Assembly (NCBI GenBank): GCA_018700255.1
Contig: JABISU010000246.1
Coordinates: forward strand, 1 to 8,899
Direction of reading: 5' to 3'
Source of the DNA: Flavobacteriales bacterium
Lineage (GTDB): Bacteria; Bacteroidota; Bacteroidia; Flavobacteriales; UA16
Length of the DNA stretch: 8,899 bases
How positions within the stretch are numbered: the first letter of the stretch is position 1; each line of letters opens with the position of its first letter. Positions 7,396 to 8,899 of this stretch are shown here, piece by piece. The translations under genes were made by a program, and so were the position numbers. The notes under the pieces are model-generated. The model saw only the letters and a program-made list of their open reading frames with translations, made no database searches and was not told the origin of the DNA.

Positions 7396-8417
7396 CGGTA
7401 AATGTGTTGCTTATTCAGCCATTTTTGGTATTTCCTTGCATTTCTAATATGCTCTCTATATCTCCTCGCAAAACTATGTTTGCCTGTTCCTCCAGGTTCA
7501 GCGCACATATATAAATAATCATGTTCAGTTGCATTTAGAACAGCATCAATATATGTGGGTTCAGGAATTCGAATTGTCCCTGGTGGAAGTCCGGTATTTT
7601 TATAAGTATTGTATGGAGAGTCTATTTCTTTGTGTATGTCTAGAACCCTTGTAATACTATCATCATCCCATGCATATATTAATGTGGGATCAGCTTGAAG
7701 AAGTTGCCCTATGTCTAGTCTGTTTAGGTAAAGTCCAGCTACAATAGGTGCTTCAGATAAAACAGCTGTTTCGGCTTGTACAATAGAAGCCAAAATCACG
7801 GCTTCTTCATCTGAAATACCTTTGCTTTTTGCTTTCTCTAATCGATCTGTATTCCACCAAATTTTACTCTCTTTGATTAATCTTGCTACTGCTCCCTCTG
7901 CATTAGTTTCCCACCACATTTCGTAGGTATTAGGAATAATTTTCCATCTAATGCTATCTGGTCTTATCAATTTGAGAACATCTGAACTGTCAGCAGCGAT
8001 ACGCGTGGCAATTTTGCCTGCTATTACATCAAGATCTCTTCCGGCAGGAACAATTACTCGAACAGACTCTCTATCCCCAGTGGCTAGTTTCTGAGCAACT
8101 TCACCAATTGATTTCCCGACCGTGATTACATATTTGCCAGGTTTAATTCGTTCTCCCCATCCTCTCCAACTCAAAGTCCTACTAAGCCGCTCTCCATGCC
8201 CACCAGATTTGGTTACTTCATCTTCAATTGTGATGAGGTACTCTTCTAGAGTATTCTCAGGATCTAGATAGATAGTAATATTTTCAGACTCGTCCGGCAT
8301 CAGTGTACTAAACCAATGTCCATAAATTCCAAACACGAATATTATTGAAGTTAGTTTTCCTAATAAACCAACTATTACAAGAGGCAGTCCATACTTATTT
8401 ATATACTTTTTAAGCAT
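7392..8417 (-). CDS. mltG: Endolytic murein transglycosylase MltG
   Basis: MltG is an inner-membrane lytic transglycosylase that cuts nascent glycan strands and is thought to set their length. I chose ATG at 8417 (341 residues, as in other MltG proteins). An in-frame TTG at 8423 would add two residues and is less likely. There is one transmembrane helix (about 10-32), then a periplasmic part with a LysM-like stretch around 93-140 (KPGKYVITVGKSIGEVAQKL). The YceG catalytic domain carries IPNTYEMWW (161-169) and ASIVQAET, in which Glu216 matches the conserved catalytic glutamate. LNRLDIGQLLQADPT (231-245) and NTGLPPGTIRIPEP (274-287) follow, then HSFARRYREH near the C-terminus. It lies 11 bp after the GNAT gene and overlaps the DUF5916 start by 4 bp, so all three are probably one transcript. 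The gene is complete with all expected motifs. Confidence 0.96.
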   Translation of the reverse strand: MLKKYINKYGLPLVIVGLLGKLTSIIFVFGIYGHWFSTLMPDESENITIYLDPENTLEEYLITIEDEVTKSGGHGERLSRTLSWRGWGERIKPGKYVITVGKSIGEVAQKLATGDRESVRVIVPAGRDLDVIAGKIATRIAADSSDVLKLIRPDSIRWKIIPNTYEMWWETNAEGAVARLIKESKIWWNTDRLEKAKSKGISDEEAVILASIVQAETAVLSEAPIVAGLYLNRLDIGQLLQADPTLIYAWDDDSITRVLDIHKEIDSPYNTYKNTGLPPGTIRIPEPTYIDAVLNATEHDYLYMCAEPGGTGKHSFARRYREHIRNARKYQKWLNKQHIYR

Positions 8418-8428
8418 GTTCAATTCTT

Positions 8429-8899
8429 TTAGGCGAATTTTTTGCGATTAAAAAGCTGCATTAAAACGACATCTTCCCATCCATCTACCCCCTTAATCCA
8501 CTGCTTTCTCACTTCACATTCTTTATATCCCGCTTGTAGGAATAGTTTTCTGCTAGCTTCGTGTTTAGTGGGTACTTCCGCGTAAACAAGGTTTAACCCC
8601 AAATGCTCGTCTGTATAATTAGCCATAAGATCAAGCCCCACACTAGCATGTCCTTTCCTCCTTTCTTTATTATCTACAATCACACCTATACCTGCCCTTA
8701 GATTCCGCACATCAAAATCGTAAACATCAATAGCTCCAACGGTATGCCAATCTCCTTGTGCATTTTTGTGATCTAGCATAAACCTCAATTGTCTGTCTCG
8801 ATACAGATCGTGATCACCAGTGGCAAACTTAAGTAAAGTAGCTCTGCTGAAGGGAGTTATGCTTCCTCCTAACCACCAGTGGTTAGAGTCGTTTTCCCA
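8429..8899 (-). CDS. GNAT family N-acetyltransferase, 5' end beyond right edge
   Basis: This is an acetyl-CoA-dependent N-acetyltransferase of the RimJ/RimL/SpeG-like type; the substrate is unknown. The frame is open from the right edge (Trp codon at 8899-8897) to TAA at 8431-8429, giving 156 visible residues. A TTG at 8788 and an ATG at 8779 lie inside the domain and are not real starts. Sequence upstream of them (SITPFSRATLLKF, then DLYRDRQLRFML at 31-42) is typical N-terminal family sequence. Later motifs are VGAIDVYDFD (54-63), AGIGVIVD (69-76), the acetyl-CoA loop RRKGHA (80-85, fitting R-x-x-G-x-A) and the C-terminal ASRKLFLQAGY (115-125). By family length about 15-25 N-terminal residues are missing. 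It precedes mltG by 11 bp. In flavobacteria I recall this gene between dapF and mltG, so dapF may lie just outside. Confidence 0.88.
   Translation of the reverse strand, partial: WENDSNHWWLGGSITPFSRATLLKFATGDHDLYRDRQLRFMLDHKNAQGDWHTVGAIDVYDFDVRNLRAGIGVIVDNKERRKGHASVGLDLMANYTDEHLGLNLVYAEVPTKHEASRKLFLQAGYKECEVRKQWIKGVDGWEDVVLMQLFNRKKFA

Noticed and set aside
8418..8423. TTG at 8423 as the mltG start
   Set aside because: It adds only two residues, and the ATG at 8417 is the stronger start codon at a suitable distance from the upstream stop.
8779..8788. TTG at 8788 or ATG at 8779 as the GNAT start
   Set aside because: The frame stays open to the window edge with typical GNAT N-terminal sequence upstream, so the gene is simply cut by the edge.
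1..8899. Mobile element, CRISPR array, toxin-antitoxin pair, tRNA or defence system
   Set aside because: I looked for repeat arrays, transposase motifs, short gene pairs and cloverleaf-like sequence on both strands and saw none. Every sizeable stretch is covered by housekeeping or envelope genes.

Overview
The window looks like chromosomal DNA of a Bacteroidota, most likely a flavobacterium-like or Cryomorphaceae-like marine or environmental lineage. The evidence is as follows. A coiled-coil gene, zapA and rny (RNase Y) sit side by side, divergent from an M23 peptidase of the Bacteroidetes type. A carbohydrate-binding-family-9/DUF5916 outer-membrane protein is present. Signal peptides end in Ala-Gln. 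There are almost no strong Shine-Dalgarno sites, and one good match to the Bacteroidetes promoter element TAnnTTTG. Base composition is moderately AT-rich throughout, and I see no obvious compositional break, insertion sequence, tRNA, rRNA or CRISPR.

Layout. (1) 1-3288, minus strand: a tight, probably single transcript reading right to left. It carries a small coiled-coil protein, then ZapA (FtsZ-ring associated), then RNase Y, then the first 360 codons of a WzxC-type polysaccharide flippase cut by the left edge. Gaps are 19, 19 and 1 bp. (2) 3289-3381: a 93-bp divergent intergenic region, the longest non-coding stretch in the window. It holds a promoter candidate for the leftward operon. (3) 3382-5064, plus strand: a secreted M23 (LytM-type) endopeptidase with all zinc and catalytic residues. 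(4) 5065-5073: a 9-bp convergent gap sitting inside an imperfect nested inverted repeat (5061-5118). (5) 5074-8899, minus strand: a second right-to-left operon with a GNAT acetyltransferase cut by the right edge, then the endolytic murein transglycosylase MltG, then the DUF5916 protein. The GNAT-MltG gap is 11 bp, and mltG and the DUF5916 gene overlap by 4 bp.

The common theme is the cell envelope and division. MltG (glycan strand cleavage at the inner membrane) and the M23 enzyme (peptide cross-link cleavage in the periplasm) handle peptidoglycan. ZapA and its coiled-coil neighbour probably act at the Z-ring. The flippase exports lipid-linked glycan, and the DUF5916 protein is a predicted outer-membrane component. 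RNase Y is the RNA-turnover member.

I did not find a clearly new system. The most interesting leads are the small coiled-coil protein encoded directly upstream of zapA, a possible ZauP/ZapB-like partner, and the translationally coupled mltG/DUF5916 pair. No stretch over 300 bases lacks a gene.
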